Below are positions 47,669-56,605 of a stretch of 64,000 bases of DNA, in pieces. The DNA comes from a bacterium (lineage in GTDB: Bacteria; Zhuqueibacterota; Zhuqueibacteria; Oleimicrobiales; Geothermoviventaceae). The notes below the pieces were generated by a model. The model did no database searches. It had not been told where the DNA came from and saw nothing but the letters and a program-made list of their open reading frames with translations. Where the stretch lies: the NCBI GenBank assembly GCA_028275345.1, contig JAPWUV010000013.1, positions 33,210-97,209 of the forward strand, read 5' to 3'. The first letter of the stretch is position 1. Each line of letters starts with the position of its first letter. Both the position numbers and the translations under genes were made by a program.

Positions 47669-48744
47669 ACGCGGGTGCCCTCACGCCAAAGGAGCGTTTC
47701 CTGAAAGTCCTAGCTCACGGGGCAGTCGATCGGCTTCCCCTGGTCATCAGGGACGTGCACCTTCCCGGTCCGCCCGCGGATGAACAGTTGCTCGAGCACG
47801 GCGTGTGCGTGATTGTGAAAAGCACCATATGGCGAGTGTCTTACTCGGATCGAGTGGAGGTAAGGGAGAGACTTCGGGTGGACACGCATGGCAGGTGGGT
47901 TAGGGAGCGAGTTTTTCGCACGCCTCTCGGTCCGATTTCGCTGGTGGAGCGCGTACTACCGGGGACGGTCTGGGTTGAGAAGTTCCCATTCGAGTCGGAA
48001 AAGGACTATCCCGCGCTCGAATACGTGATCGCTAACAGGATCTACGAGCCCGACTTCGATGCATTCCTTGCTGACGATGTGCGCTTCGGAGACAAGTCGA
48101 TCGCGAGGCCGGAGACGGTACGCGCACCGCTGCATGAACTCATGTACCAGCGGATGGGGTTGGAAGCTTTCGCCGTGGAATGGAGCGAGCGTCGCGGGCA
48201 AGTCTTGCGGTTGCTTGAGGTACTGGCGTGCGACTGGCGGCGACGCGTCGAATTAATCGCTTCCTCGCCTGCACGGTTCGCGGTCGTGGATGCCAACACG
48301 GAGTTCCGCGTGGTCGGCGAGGAGCGGTATCGTCAATATCATATGCCATTTATTGAAGAGGCTTGCCGGCTGCTGCAGCGGGAAGGGATCCTGGTGGGAG
48401 CCCACTTGGACGGCAATAATCGGGGTCTTGCCCCTTTGGTGGCCGAGACGTCCCTGGATTTCATTGAATCATTCACCCCGCCTCCGGAGTGCGACCTCTC
48501 CATCCGAGAGGCGCGAAGTTGGTGGCCGGAAAAGTCTTTGGTCGTTCATTTCCCCTCGTCTGCGCATCTCGGCGGGCCGACGAGGGTGGTGGAAGTGGCT
48601 CGCGAGATTCTGCGCGACGCCGCTCCCGGCTATGGCATCGCGATCGGCATCAGTGAGGACGTACCTGATCGCGGCAGGAGCACGATTCTGCCGCTCTTCC
48701 GATACCTTGCTGAAAACTGCCAACTTCCGCTGCCCACGGACTGA
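47665..48744 (+). CDS. Second uroporphyrinogen decarboxylase-fold protein
   Basis: A 359-residue protein, start GTG 47665 with an ATGA-like 4-bp overlap on the previous stop. Similar opening 'TPKERFLKVLAHGAVDRLPL', then 'GAHLDGNNRGLAPLVAET', 'DFIESFTPPPECDLSIREA' and 'GIAIGISEDVP', a pattern found in UroD-like methyltransferases and in glycan loci of planctomycetes and relatives. It is clearly different from its neighbour, so the pair may form a heteromer or act in series. The substrate is unknown. Confidence 0.7.
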   Translation: MNAGALTPKERFLKVLAHGAVDRLPLVIRDVHLPGPPADEQLLEHGVCVIVKSTIWRVSYSDRVEVRERLRVDTHGRWVRERVFRTPLGPISLVERVLPGTVWVEKFPFESEKDYPALEYVIANRIYEPDFDAFLADDVRFGDKSIARPETVRAPLHELMYQRMGLEAFAVEWSERRGQVLRLLEVLACDWRRRVELIASSPARFAVVDANTEFRVVGEERYRQYHMPFIEEACRLLQREGILVGAHLDGNNRGLAPLVAETSLDFIESFTPPPECDLSIREARSWWPEKSLVVHFPSSAHLGGPTRVVEVAREILRDAAPGYGIAIGISEDVPDRGRSTILPLFRYLAENCQLPLPTD

Positions 48745-49028
48745 CGAGAAGGCCTGCTTGGCCGTGGGAAAGCCTGGCAAACAGGACAAGCGCTGCCTGT
48801 GCGCATCGGGGTTTCCAAACCGAGAAGCGCACCCCGCAGGTGCGAACGGGGTACGTGAGGCGGCGGATCGGGCGTTGCACTTCGTCATTCTCGCGATGAG
48901 GACGTGGATTGCGTCAAAGCCGCAGGAGCTCTGGCGAAATCGAGCCAGAATGAGTTGCGCGTTGCGGAATGCGAAGCCAGGGTGCCTCGGCGAGCGGAAT
49001 TGCGGAACGGCGAAAAGGTGAGGGTGGA

Positions 49029-50360
49029 ATGGCGTTGCTATTGGCGCTCGGAGTGGTCGTCGCGTTGACCATCGTCGCGACCGCACGGTTCAAGATTCAT
49101 CCTTTCCTGACGCTTCTCCTGGCTTCCATCGTCATGGGCTTCGTGGGCGGGCTCAGCGCAGCCGACATCCTCGGGAAGCTGACGGAAGGCTTCGGCAGCA
49201 CCTTGCAGAGTATTGGGATAGTGATCGCCTTCGGTACCGTGATCGGGACGTCTCTGGAGCGCAGCGGTGCGGCCCAGGCGATGGCGGACGCGGTGCTCCG
49301 GATCGTGGGCGAGCGGCGTTCCCCGCTTGCGATGTCGATCACCGGGTACATCGTCTCCGTTCCGGTGTTCTGCGATTCCGGTTTCGTGATCCTGTCAGCG
49401 TTGAACCGCGCCCTTAGTCGCAAGACCGGACTGTCGTTAGCGGTGCTCGCGGTGGCGCTTGGAACGGGACTCTACGCTACCCACGTATTTGTCCCTCCAA
49501 CGCCTGGGCCTCTTGCCGGGGCCGCCACGTTGGGAGCCGATATTGGGCTTGTAATTGCCTTGGGTCTCGTGGTATCCTTACCCGCTGCCGCAGCAGGACT
49601 GCTGTGGGCGGTCTTGTATGCCCGCCGGTTCCATATTATGCCTGGCGAAGGTAGCGGAGAGGAATACCTGGCAGGGGGATCGCCAAATCCGCCGGGAGCG
49701 GCGGTTTCATTCGCACCCATTGTGGCGCCCATTATCCTGATCGCGTTGCGCTCCATTGCTGATTTTCCCACGGCTCCCTTCGGAACCGGCCCGGTCAAAG
49801 CGATTCTGGGTTTTATTGGCCATCCTGCAATCGCTCTGTTGATCGGCGTCTTGCTGGCGTTCCTGCTCCCAGCGCCGGGGGGAGAGGTTCGGCAGATGGA
49901 TTGGGTGATGGCAGGCCTGCGGAGCGCCGGGAGCATCATCTTGATCACGGGCGCTGGCGGCGCTTTCGGAAACGTCTTGCGCTCCACCGGGATCGGTGAT
50001 GTGGTAGGAAGATCGTTGACCTCGGGACAGTTCGGCCTGTTTCTCCCATTCGTGATTTCCGCCGTGGTGAAAACGGCGCAGGGATCGTCTACAGTGGCCA
50101 TCATCACGACATCTGCGCTCATGGCTCCCCTGCTTCCAGCCATGGGCTTGTCGTCCGCAGTGGCAAGAACGCTGGTGGTCCTGGCCATTGGCGCTGGCTC
50201 GATGGTGGTCTCGCACGTCAATGACAGCTACTTCTGGGTTGTGGCTCAGTTCTCAGACATGGAGACCAGTACGGCTTTACGCGCCCATTCCTTGGCTACG
50301 CTAGTACAGGGCATCGTGGGCGCATTGACCGTAGCGCTTTTGGGATGGATACTTCTGTGA
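49029..50360 (+). CDS. GntP-family gluconate/sugar-acid permease
   Basis: A 443-residue inner-membrane carrier with about 12-13 hydrophobic segments. Family marks are 'ATARFKIHPFLTLLLASI', 'PVFCDSGFVILSALNRAL', 'TGLYATHVFVPPTPGPLAGA', 'VKTAQGSSTVAIITTSALM' and 'SHVNDSYFWVV'. GntP proteins import gluconate and related acids with protons, and some carry other short hydroxy acids. It is the third importer of the island and sits before a bicupin gene. ATG 49029 follows AAGGTGAGGGTGGA. Confidence 0.93.
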   Translation: MALLLALGVVVALTIVATARFKIHPFLTLLLASIVMGFVGGLSAADILGKLTEGFGSTLQSIGIVIAFGTVIGTSLERSGAAQAMADAVLRIVGERRSPLAMSITGYIVSVPVFCDSGFVILSALNRALSRKTGLSLAVLAVALGTGLYATHVFVPPTPGPLAGAATLGADIGLVIALGLVVSLPAAAAGLLWAVLYARRFHIMPGEGSGEEYLAGGSPNPPGAAVSFAPIVAPIILIALRSIADFPTAPFGTGPVKAILGFIGHPAIALLIGVLLAFLLPAPGGEVRQMDWVMAGLRSAGSIILITGAGGAFGNVLRSTGIGDVVGRSLTSGQFGLFLPFVISAVVKTAQGSSTVAIITTSALMAPLLPAMGLSSAVARTLVVLAIGAGSMVVSHVNDSYFWVVAQFSDMETSTALRAHSLATLVQGIVGALTVALLGWILL

Positions 50361-50452
50361 GAGCCACGGTTCTGCCAGGGAGGGCAGGTCCGTGACATTC
50401 TGACGCCATTGGCTCGATGGCCTTGTGCTGGACCGCAACTGAGGAGGTCCCG

Positions 50453-51262
50453 ATGATCCGTCGGCACTACCGCGAGGGGCAAGAACTGGATGTTGCCGGA
50501 TTGAACAAGATTACCGTACTGCTCGATCGCAGCGAGACGGGATTCACGGAGATCGGCTGGAACCGATGGCGAGCCAAGCTCTGTGGACCGCCCCACCGAC
50601 ACGATGACAAGGAGCAGGTGTTTTACGTGACTTCGGGACGGGGAATCGTCAAGGTGGGGAAGGAAGAGTTTGCCGTTCGCCCTGGACAAGTTGTGTACAT
50701 TCCGGCTGGGGCAGAGCACCAAACAATCACCGATGACGAGGAGCTCAGCTATTTGCTTTTCAATTATTTCCTCGATCCCCGAAAAGAAGGTCACGCCACT
50801 TTCGCAGATCACATCGCCAAAGTGAAGGAGATTCGCAGGAGGCAGGCCGAAACAGGTCGCGTCGATGTGGAGGAAATGCCGACTTTGCAACCCGGGATTC
50901 CCGCCCGTGCCGCAAAATGGATCTACGGCCTAGAAGATCCGGCCAGACCGGAAGCAGAGACAGGTACAGCGCTTCTGGATCGGAGGGAAACCGCCGGCTT
51001 CGATCTCCTCCTCATCACTCTGGCGGCTGCGAACGAGCGCGCGGAAGCAGATCGCGAGGACCGGGAGGAGTCGCTCTTTATTCTCTCCGGTGAAGGCTCG
51101 GTGGGGGTACCGGATGAGAGCAGCGCGGTAGCGCCCGGGGACCTTGTCTTCCTGCCGAGAGGCGAGGCCTACGTAGCGCGGGCTGGCATAAGCGGGCTCC
51201 GGTACCTTTGTTTCCGAAGTCACTGGCCGGCGCAGCACGACGGACGGTCTGTAATCAAATAG
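50453..51262 (+). CDS. Bicupin protein
   Basis: 269 residues forming two cupin domains. Cupin 1 (about 30-110) has metal ligands His48, His50, Glu54 and His89 in 'GPPHRHDDKEQ' and 'PAGAEH'. Cupin 2 (about 170-260) is degenerate: its first motif keeps a Glu pair ('REESLFILSGEGSVGV') but no histidines are visible in the second. Cupins in uronate pathways act as isomerases or dehydratases (KduI, KdgF types), others as sugar-acid epimerases or dioxygenases. No assignment is safe. Start ATG 50453 has a perfect GAGGAGG (50441-50447). Confidence 0.75.
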   Translation: MIRRHYREGQELDVAGLNKITVLLDRSETGFTEIGWNRWRAKLCGPPHRHDDKEQVFYVTSGRGIVKVGKEEFAVRPGQVVYIPAGAEHQTITDDEELSYLLFNYFLDPRKEGHATFADHIAKVKEIRRRQAETGRVDVEEMPTLQPGIPARAAKWIYGLEDPARPEAETGTALLDRRETAGFDLLLITLAAANERAEADREDREESLFILSGEGSVGVPDESSAVAPGDLVFLPRGEAYVARAGISGLRYLCFRSHWPAQHDGRSVIK

Positions 51263-51717
51263 CCTTCGGACACGGCCCGGGTTCCGGTGTTGCCGAACTG
51301 GCTGGCTGCCACTAAGTTGTAGAGTTTCCGCATGGCAAGAAGTGAGATTGCACGTCACTTTCTCGATGCCACGACTGCTCGACGCCGATTTGAGAAGCTC
51401 CGCCGGCGAACGGAGTTCGGGGCTGGGCCATCGAGTCGGAAGGCGAGTATCCGTCTCAACTCAGTTCCGCGGGCCGACCATTGACGGGGCTGATCGCCCC
51501 GATGCGGCTCCCGAGGCGAAGGGGATTGTCGGACCAGGATCTAAATCGGGCTCGTTCACGGGCATCTCCCCAAACGCTTCCGATCTCCTGAGGAACCGGA
51601 CGGCTTGCTTTCCGGACTCTTGCTGAGATGGCTTTTCCGGCTGAAAGGCTAAGCAATACTGGAGCGATTCAGCGGGTTCCCTGTTTTTCTCGAAACTTGA
51701 GTGAGCGAGGAGGCAAA
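51263..51717. other. Intergenic region with a possible promoter
   Basis: 455 bp with no convincing gene. TTGCCG (51290-51295), 17-bp spacer and TAAGTT (51313-51318) could be a weak sigma-70 promoter for the gene at 51718. The reading frame of that gene is open back to 51628, but GAGGAGG before the ATG at 51718 supports the later start. Confidence 0.35.
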
Positions 51718-53691
51718 ATGGTGCGTTTGGTCTGGTCCCTGTTGGTAGCCATTCTCTTGTGTTCGTGCGCGCGATGCCCAAACTCTCGAACGGACCTACC
51801 AAAGTACGCCGACGAGCCCGTCCGGTACGTAGGGAAGCGTCAGCCGAACGAGTACTTCTACGATGGCCAGCTCCCGCACGCGGTGGGTGTCCACCTGTAC
51901 CAAGTCTTTCGGGCGAACCGTACCCATCCGCCAGAAGGCGGCGACCAGGGTTGGACCTACAACCACCAACCTTACCTGGCCTACTGGAAGGGCAAGTTCT
52001 ACCTCCAGTGGCTCTCCGGCGAGTTCCAGGAGCACAGTCCCCCTACGCGATGCATGCTGGTGACCTCAACGGATGGGCTGCACTGGAGCAGACCGCAGGT
52101 CCTTTTCCCTGAATACGCGTTGCCGGATATCGATTTCCAGGGCTACCACATCCCCGCCGGGACCAAGGCCGTGATGCACCAGCGCATGGGTTTCTACGTG
52201 GCTCCCAACGGCAGGTTGCTGGCATCGGGTTTTTACAGTTTTTGTCCTACTCCCCGTTTCTCGCCCAACGCAGGGCAGGGCATTGGGCGGGTGGTGCGAG
52301 AGATTCGAGAGGACGGTTCGCTCGGCCCCGTCTACTTTATCCGCTACAATCGCCACAACGGTTGGAATGAGGGCAACACGGACTTCCCGTTCTACAAAGC
52401 CAGTCCAGACACGGGCTTCGTGGCCGCCTGCGATTCGCTCCTGGCGAACAAATTAGTCACCCTGCAGTGGTGGGAGGAGGACCGGGCGAAAGACGGCTTT
52501 TACCCGATCGACCCCGGTGACGTCCGGAACGCGGCCTACTTTGCGGCAAACATCACGACTTCCGCCGGCGCCGGAAAGGCGTTTTGTTTCTTCCACCGAG
52601 CGGATGGTGTGGTCGTGGGCTTGTGGAAAAACCAATACTCCGCACTGAGTCCGGATGAGGGCCGCACCTGGACCAAGATCACGTTGAACAAAACGCTCTG
52701 GGACTGCGGCGCCAAGACTTGGGGTCAGCGCACGGACGACCGCCGCTACGCGCTGGTGTACGACCATTCTGCCACGCGCAATAACCGCTTCCCTCTAGTT
52801 GTCATGACCAGCGACGATGGACATCTCTTCGACGATATGCTTGTCGTTTGTGGCGAGGTGCCCCCCAAACGCTACTTCGGCCTTCACAAGAATCCGGGTC
52901 CGCAGTACGTGCGTGGCATCGTGGAGGGAAACGGTAATCCTCCGGGAGACCACATGTGGATCGTCTTCAGCATGAACAAGGAGGACATTTGGGTTGGGCG
53001 GATCCACGTGCCGGTCACTGGGGTAGTGAAAGAACCGGTGAGCGAGAATTTCGAAAACGTTCGGAGCGTCCACGATCTTGAACTGTGGAATTTTTATCGA
53101 CCGCAATGGGCCCCCATCTCGATCGTAATGGACCAAAGCGGTAACCGTTGTCTCGAACTCTGTGATGAAGAGCCTTACGACTATGCCCTTGCCGAGCGCA
53201 TATTCCCCGAAGCACGTAGGGTCAGCGTGCATTTGCGTCTGAACCCTGTTCAGGTGTCGCGCGGTTACCATCTGGCCATTGAGGTACAAGATCCAAAGGG
53301 TACGCGACCGATGCGCGTGAGAATCGACCGCGACTGGCTGAGTATGGATTTGCGCCGGATAAAAGCACCACATCCGATTCCGATTGAACTCAATCATTGG
53401 TATGCCATCCAATTGGAGCTCGACTGCGACCGCCAGGCCTACGACCTCTTCGTCAACGGCGAGCGCATTGGGAAGGATGTGAGGTTTGCCGAGCGCGTGG
53501 ATGTGCTGCAGCGCCTGGTCCTGCGAACTGGGCCGTACCGGGGGCATGTAACCCCACCGGACGTGGCAGAGGAGGGACAACCCTCCCCAAGCGGGTTCGA
53601 AAGCGAGGATTTACCCGGAGCGGATGAACCAGCTCCGCCTTGCGTGTACTGGATTGATGACGTGAGAATTACCCCGGCCCTCGAAAAGTGA
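51718..53691 (+). CDS. Propeller plus C-terminal beta-domain lipoprotein, paralogue of the 44509 protein
   Basis: 657 residues. A lipoprotein signal (WSLLVAILLCSC) places the lipid on Cys17, so it is anchored in a membrane, whereas its paralogue at 44509 has an ordinary signal peptide. It shares 'GWTYNHQPYLAYW' (His83), 'VMHQRMGFYVAPNGRLL', 'YFIRYNRHNGW', 'WGQRTDDRRYALVYDHSAT', 'GLHKNPGPQYVRGIVEGNG' and the tail block 'EDLPGAD'. A roughly 12-residue insertion after 'GFYPIDPGD' distinguishes it. Probable carbohydrate-active enzyme of the sialidase-like propeller type; family not assigned. Confidence 0.68.
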   Translation: MVRLVWSLLVAILLCSCARCPNSRTDLPKYADEPVRYVGKRQPNEYFYDGQLPHAVGVHLYQVFRANRTHPPEGGDQGWTYNHQPYLAYWKGKFYLQWLSGEFQEHSPPTRCMLVTSTDGLHWSRPQVLFPEYALPDIDFQGYHIPAGTKAVMHQRMGFYVAPNGRLLASGFYSFCPTPRFSPNAGQGIGRVVREIREDGSLGPVYFIRYNRHNGWNEGNTDFPFYKASPDTGFVAACDSLLANKLVTLQWWEEDRAKDGFYPIDPGDVRNAAYFAANITTSAGAGKAFCFFHRADGVVVGLWKNQYSALSPDEGRTWTKITLNKTLWDCGAKTWGQRTDDRRYALVYDHSATRNNRFPLVVMTSDDGHLFDDMLVVCGEVPPKRYFGLHKNPGPQYVRGIVEGNGNPPGDHMWIVFSMNKEDIWVGRIHVPVTGVVKEPVSENFENVRSVHDLELWNFYRPQWAPISIVMDQSGNRCLELCDEEPYDYALAERIFPEARRVSVHLRLNPVQVSRGYHLAIEVQDPKGTRPMRVRIDRDWLSMDLRRIKAPHPIPIELNHWYAIQLELDCDRQAYDLFVNGERIGKDVRFAERVDVLQRLVLRTGPYRGHVTPPDVAEEGQPSPSGFESEDLPGADEPAPPCVYWIDDVRITPALEK

Positions 53692-54317
53692 GCCAACGGA
53701 GGAATCCGCGTTTCCTGGGAAAGCCCATATGCGTTGGTCTGAACCGAGGTAGCTGGCCCGCGGCGGAGATCCGATGGGCTTCGGAGTTTGTTTTGGCACT
53801 CATGGTGTTGGCACGGATCAAAACTGTCCCGAGCAGACCCGAAGGAAATCCCCGCAGGGGATGATCCCATTGGATCACCGAATCGTTCGGAAAGAAACTG
53901 AACCCTTCGGTTCCGTTTGCGCTACCCTCGGCCACCAATGCACCCTGGCGTTTCCAGGGCAGGAGATTCTGGGCACCGTCGGCACCGCCTGCTGCGCGTG
54001 GGAGTCAGGGGACTAAGGGCCGGGATCCATTGGGGATAGGGAAGCGGAGTTCCGGGCTCGGTTCTGACGCTCACCCCCGCCGCGTTCGGCGTGGGTGTGC
54101 CGCGGCGCCCGTGGGCGGATGTGTAGGCATAACCTACTACCAGCTAAGGCTTGGCGGGCTCGTTTCCCCCTTCTCATCACAAGGGTCGAGCCGTGAGGGC
54201 TTACGGCCTGCCTCCGGTCCATGGCGCCGAGAGAGGGATGGCTTGGTAAAGGCCCTTCAGATGGCCTTGAGGGATTTGTAGGGAGCAACTCCGGACACCC
54301 TGCCAGGAGGTATCGTC
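53692..54317. other. Intergenic region with hairpins, no gene recognised
   Basis: 626 bp. ATCCCC-GCA-GGGGAT (about 53849-53863) can form a hairpin after the upstream gene. A longer hairpin, CACCCCCGCC with GGCGTGGGTG (54072-54097), lies in the middle and has no T-run. Open frames here look like chance. Confidence 0.4.
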
Positions 54318-55931
54318 ATGACGAGAGTACCCGCTGTAGCGCTTGTTCTTTCGGCGTTGGTGTCGGCTATCGGCTGCTCCGAAAGGCAGACGGCGACATT
54401 TCCGGGGCTGGTCGGCGCCTATTACGGGGACGCGAATCTAGCTGATCTGAAATACGCCGAGGTATTGGCGCAGCTGGATCCTGTGTGGACGGAAGACACG
54501 GGCCATGGCAGCAACTGGGCTGGACGCTGGCAGGGCTACCTGAAATCGCCTGGCGAGGGCCAGCTGAGCTTTTTCCTCACGGCCACGATGCCGACAGAGG
54601 TGGAGGTGAGGGGTAAGGAACTGCGAGTGGGGCGGGCTGGCGATTCTGCAGCTGTGGCCTTGGCGGTGGGGCAGGGCGAAGCCTTGCCCGTCACTGTGAC
54701 CTACCATCACCTTGGAGGTCGCGGGGGATTTGTGCTCCGTTGGGCCCACGGAGATTCGAAACCTCAACCTATCCCGCTTTTGAGCTTCTATTTTGATCGG
54801 AAACTCGCTGTGCAGTGGAACTACGTCGTGGAACCTCCTCCGGAGGAGGTGGACTACACCGAGTTCCTAAAACCAAGCGGGGCCAAGCATATTGTCATTT
54901 ATGCCGACTCTGGCCATTTCGCCGCTTGGCCTGCCAACAACGGCGTGTGGGCTTGGGGCCAAGAGATTTTGGTGGGCTTCACGGTGGGGATCTACCGCAA
55001 GAGCGCAATTCATCACTCGGTGGACAAGACCAAGCCGATGCGCGCCGTGTTAGCCCGCAGCTTGGATGGTGGTGAAACATGGGCAATCGAAGATCCACCC
55101 CATTTTGTGGGCGATGGCGATCCGCCGACGCAGCTCACGGAGCCCATCGATTTCTCCGCGTCGGGATTGGCCATTCGCGTCCATCAAGACAGATTTTTCG
55201 TATCCTACGACCGTGGCCATTCGTGGAGGCGACCGTTCTCAATCCCGGCCCTTGTCCCTAACAAGTTCACCTCGAGGACGGACTACGTGATCCTTGGGCC
55301 GCGGACTTGCCTTTTCGGTTTCTCGGCTGAGGAACCGCGGGTGCAGGCAAGACTGCAAGACAGAGCCTTTTGCGCGCGTACGGATGACGGCGGGTTGAGC
55401 TTCCGATTTGTCTCCTGGATCACGGACTCCGTGGCAGTCCGTTCCGTCATGCCTTCCACCGTCATGTTTCCGGACGGCCGTCTGGTCACTGCGCTACGGC
55501 GACGGATCGACAGATCCTTCCCTGACAAGCCTCGTCTGCCGCAGAACTGGATCGACGTGTACGAGTCCATCGATGGCGGCGCGACGTGGCGTTTCTTGAG
55601 CAAGGTTGCCGAAACCGACCGTGGCAGCGACAACGGGAACCCGCCGTCCTTGGTTTTACTCAAAGACGGTCGGATAGTGGTCACTTACGGTTTCCGGGGC
55701 GTGCCTTACAGCATCCGCGCGAGAATTAGCACGGACGGAGGGAAGAGCTGGGGCCGTGAGATCCTACTGCGGCGCGATGCACTTTCTTGGGACATGGGGT
55801 ACACGCGGTCAGTGCAACGCCCGGACGGCAAGGTCGTGACCGTCTACTACTACACAACGGAGGAGATTCCCCAGCAACACATTGCCGCGACCATCTGGGA
55901 TCCCGATAGCTTGGAGAAGGCCACTAAGTGA
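54318..55931 (+). CDS. Lipoprotein with PA14-like and sialidase-fold (BNR) domains
   Basis: 537 residues. The lipobox ends at Cys20 (SAIGC). Residues about 30-150 resemble a PA14 domain ('LVGAYYGDANLADL', 'RWQGYLKSPGEGQLSFFL', 'HLGGRGGFVLRW'), a common glycan-binding module. The rest is a six-bladed sialidase-type propeller with Asp-boxes: 'SLDGGETW' (from about 248), 'SYDRGHSW', 'SIDGGATW' and 'STDGGKSW'. Family catalytic residues (Arg triad, Tyr, Asp) could not be confirmed by eye. It may be a sialidase, a related trans-glycosidase, or a binding protein. Start ATG 54318 follows CAGGAGG. Confidence 0.82.
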   Translation: MTRVPAVALVLSALVSAIGCSERQTATFPGLVGAYYGDANLADLKYAEVLAQLDPVWTEDTGHGSNWAGRWQGYLKSPGEGQLSFFLTATMPTEVEVRGKELRVGRAGDSAAVALAVGQGEALPVTVTYHHLGGRGGFVLRWAHGDSKPQPIPLLSFYFDRKLAVQWNYVVEPPPEEVDYTEFLKPSGAKHIVIYADSGHFAAWPANNGVWAWGQEILVGFTVGIYRKSAIHHSVDKTKPMRAVLARSLDGGETWAIEDPPHFVGDGDPPTQLTEPIDFSASGLAIRVHQDRFFVSYDRGHSWRRPFSIPALVPNKFTSRTDYVILGPRTCLFGFSAEEPRVQARLQDRAFCARTDDGGLSFRFVSWITDSVAVRSVMPSTVMFPDGRLVTALRRRIDRSFPDKPRLPQNWIDVYESIDGGATWRFLSKVAETDRGSDNGNPPSLVLLKDGRIVVTYGFRGVPYSIRARISTDGGKSWGREILLRRDALSWDMGYTRSVQRPDGKVVTVYYYTTEEIPQQHIAATIWDPDSLEKATK

Positions 55932-56195
55932 TTGCCGGAGTTCCCGTAGACGATCACTCTGGCCACGCGCTACCGATTCGAGGCTCTGGTGTAGCGGGAC
56001 ATTGCACGTAGGTGGCTTGCGAGGCTCGCCCCATGGTAAGCCGGTCCATCTCGGGCTCAGCTTATTCTCGTTTCCCGACCGTTCGCTTGCCGGATGGTAA
56101 GCGTCCCCGAGGGAGTAAGCAGCTGGGATCCTATGCTCGCTATGGAGCGGCATGAGGGCAATCCATTTGGACGCTTTGGGTGAGGAGCAATTGGA

Positions 56196-56513
56196 TTGTT
56201 TGGAAAGCCAGTTGAGTTGGGCCCGCCGGGTTGCGCTCTTTCTGCATCATCCCCTACGTACGGATCGTCTGCGTCCTTGGTGCAAGCCGATCTGAAGGAT
56301 TTCGCCGAAAGAATAGCCACGGCTTTCCGCGGTCCTGCGGGAACGCGGGGTCGGATCAAAGAGAGCTTCGTGAGAGACGGGGACCGATGGGTCTCAGATG
56401 TGCTTCTTCGCTCAATCCCGGTGTACGAAACTGCTTCTTTCGTCGACGCAGACAATTTCCGCTGCCTTGTCGTTACCGTAGGTTCGGTCCGATTGAGACT
56501 ATGGGTACAGTGA
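56196..56513 (+). CDS. Small hypothetical protein
   Basis: A 105-residue frame starting TTG at 56196 with GAGGAG (56182-56187) 8 bp upstream. The last 75 residues ('LKDFAERIATAFRG', 'RDGDRWVSDVLLRSIPVYE', 'NFRCLVVTVGSVRLRLWV') have a balanced composition like a real protein; the N-terminal part is weaker. An overlapping frame continuous with the next gene runs through the same bases but is rich in Arg and Cys. No family recognised; it could be a truncated remnant. Confidence 0.35.
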   Translation: MFGKPVELGPPGCALSASSPTYGSSASLVQADLKDFAERIATAFRGPAGTRGRIKESFVRDGDRWVSDVLLRSIPVYETASFVDADNFRCLVVTVGSVRLRLWVQ

Positions 56514-56605
56514 GTGAAGTGGCTCGAGCGCCCGATCGATTCATTCGTGCGGAGCCGGATTTGAAGTTCGGTTTCTTCCACCAGTGCTCTGGAGGAGGTC
56601 GCATC

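Noticed and set aside
53788..53830. TTGGCAC words as sigma-54 promoter elements
   Set aside because: No TTGC(A/T) element occurs at the required spacing after either copy.
56231..56605. N-terminal extension of the LamG-propeller gene
   Set aside because: This part is Arg/Cys-rich with no similarity to anything, while a strong GGAGGAGG precedes the ATG at 56606.
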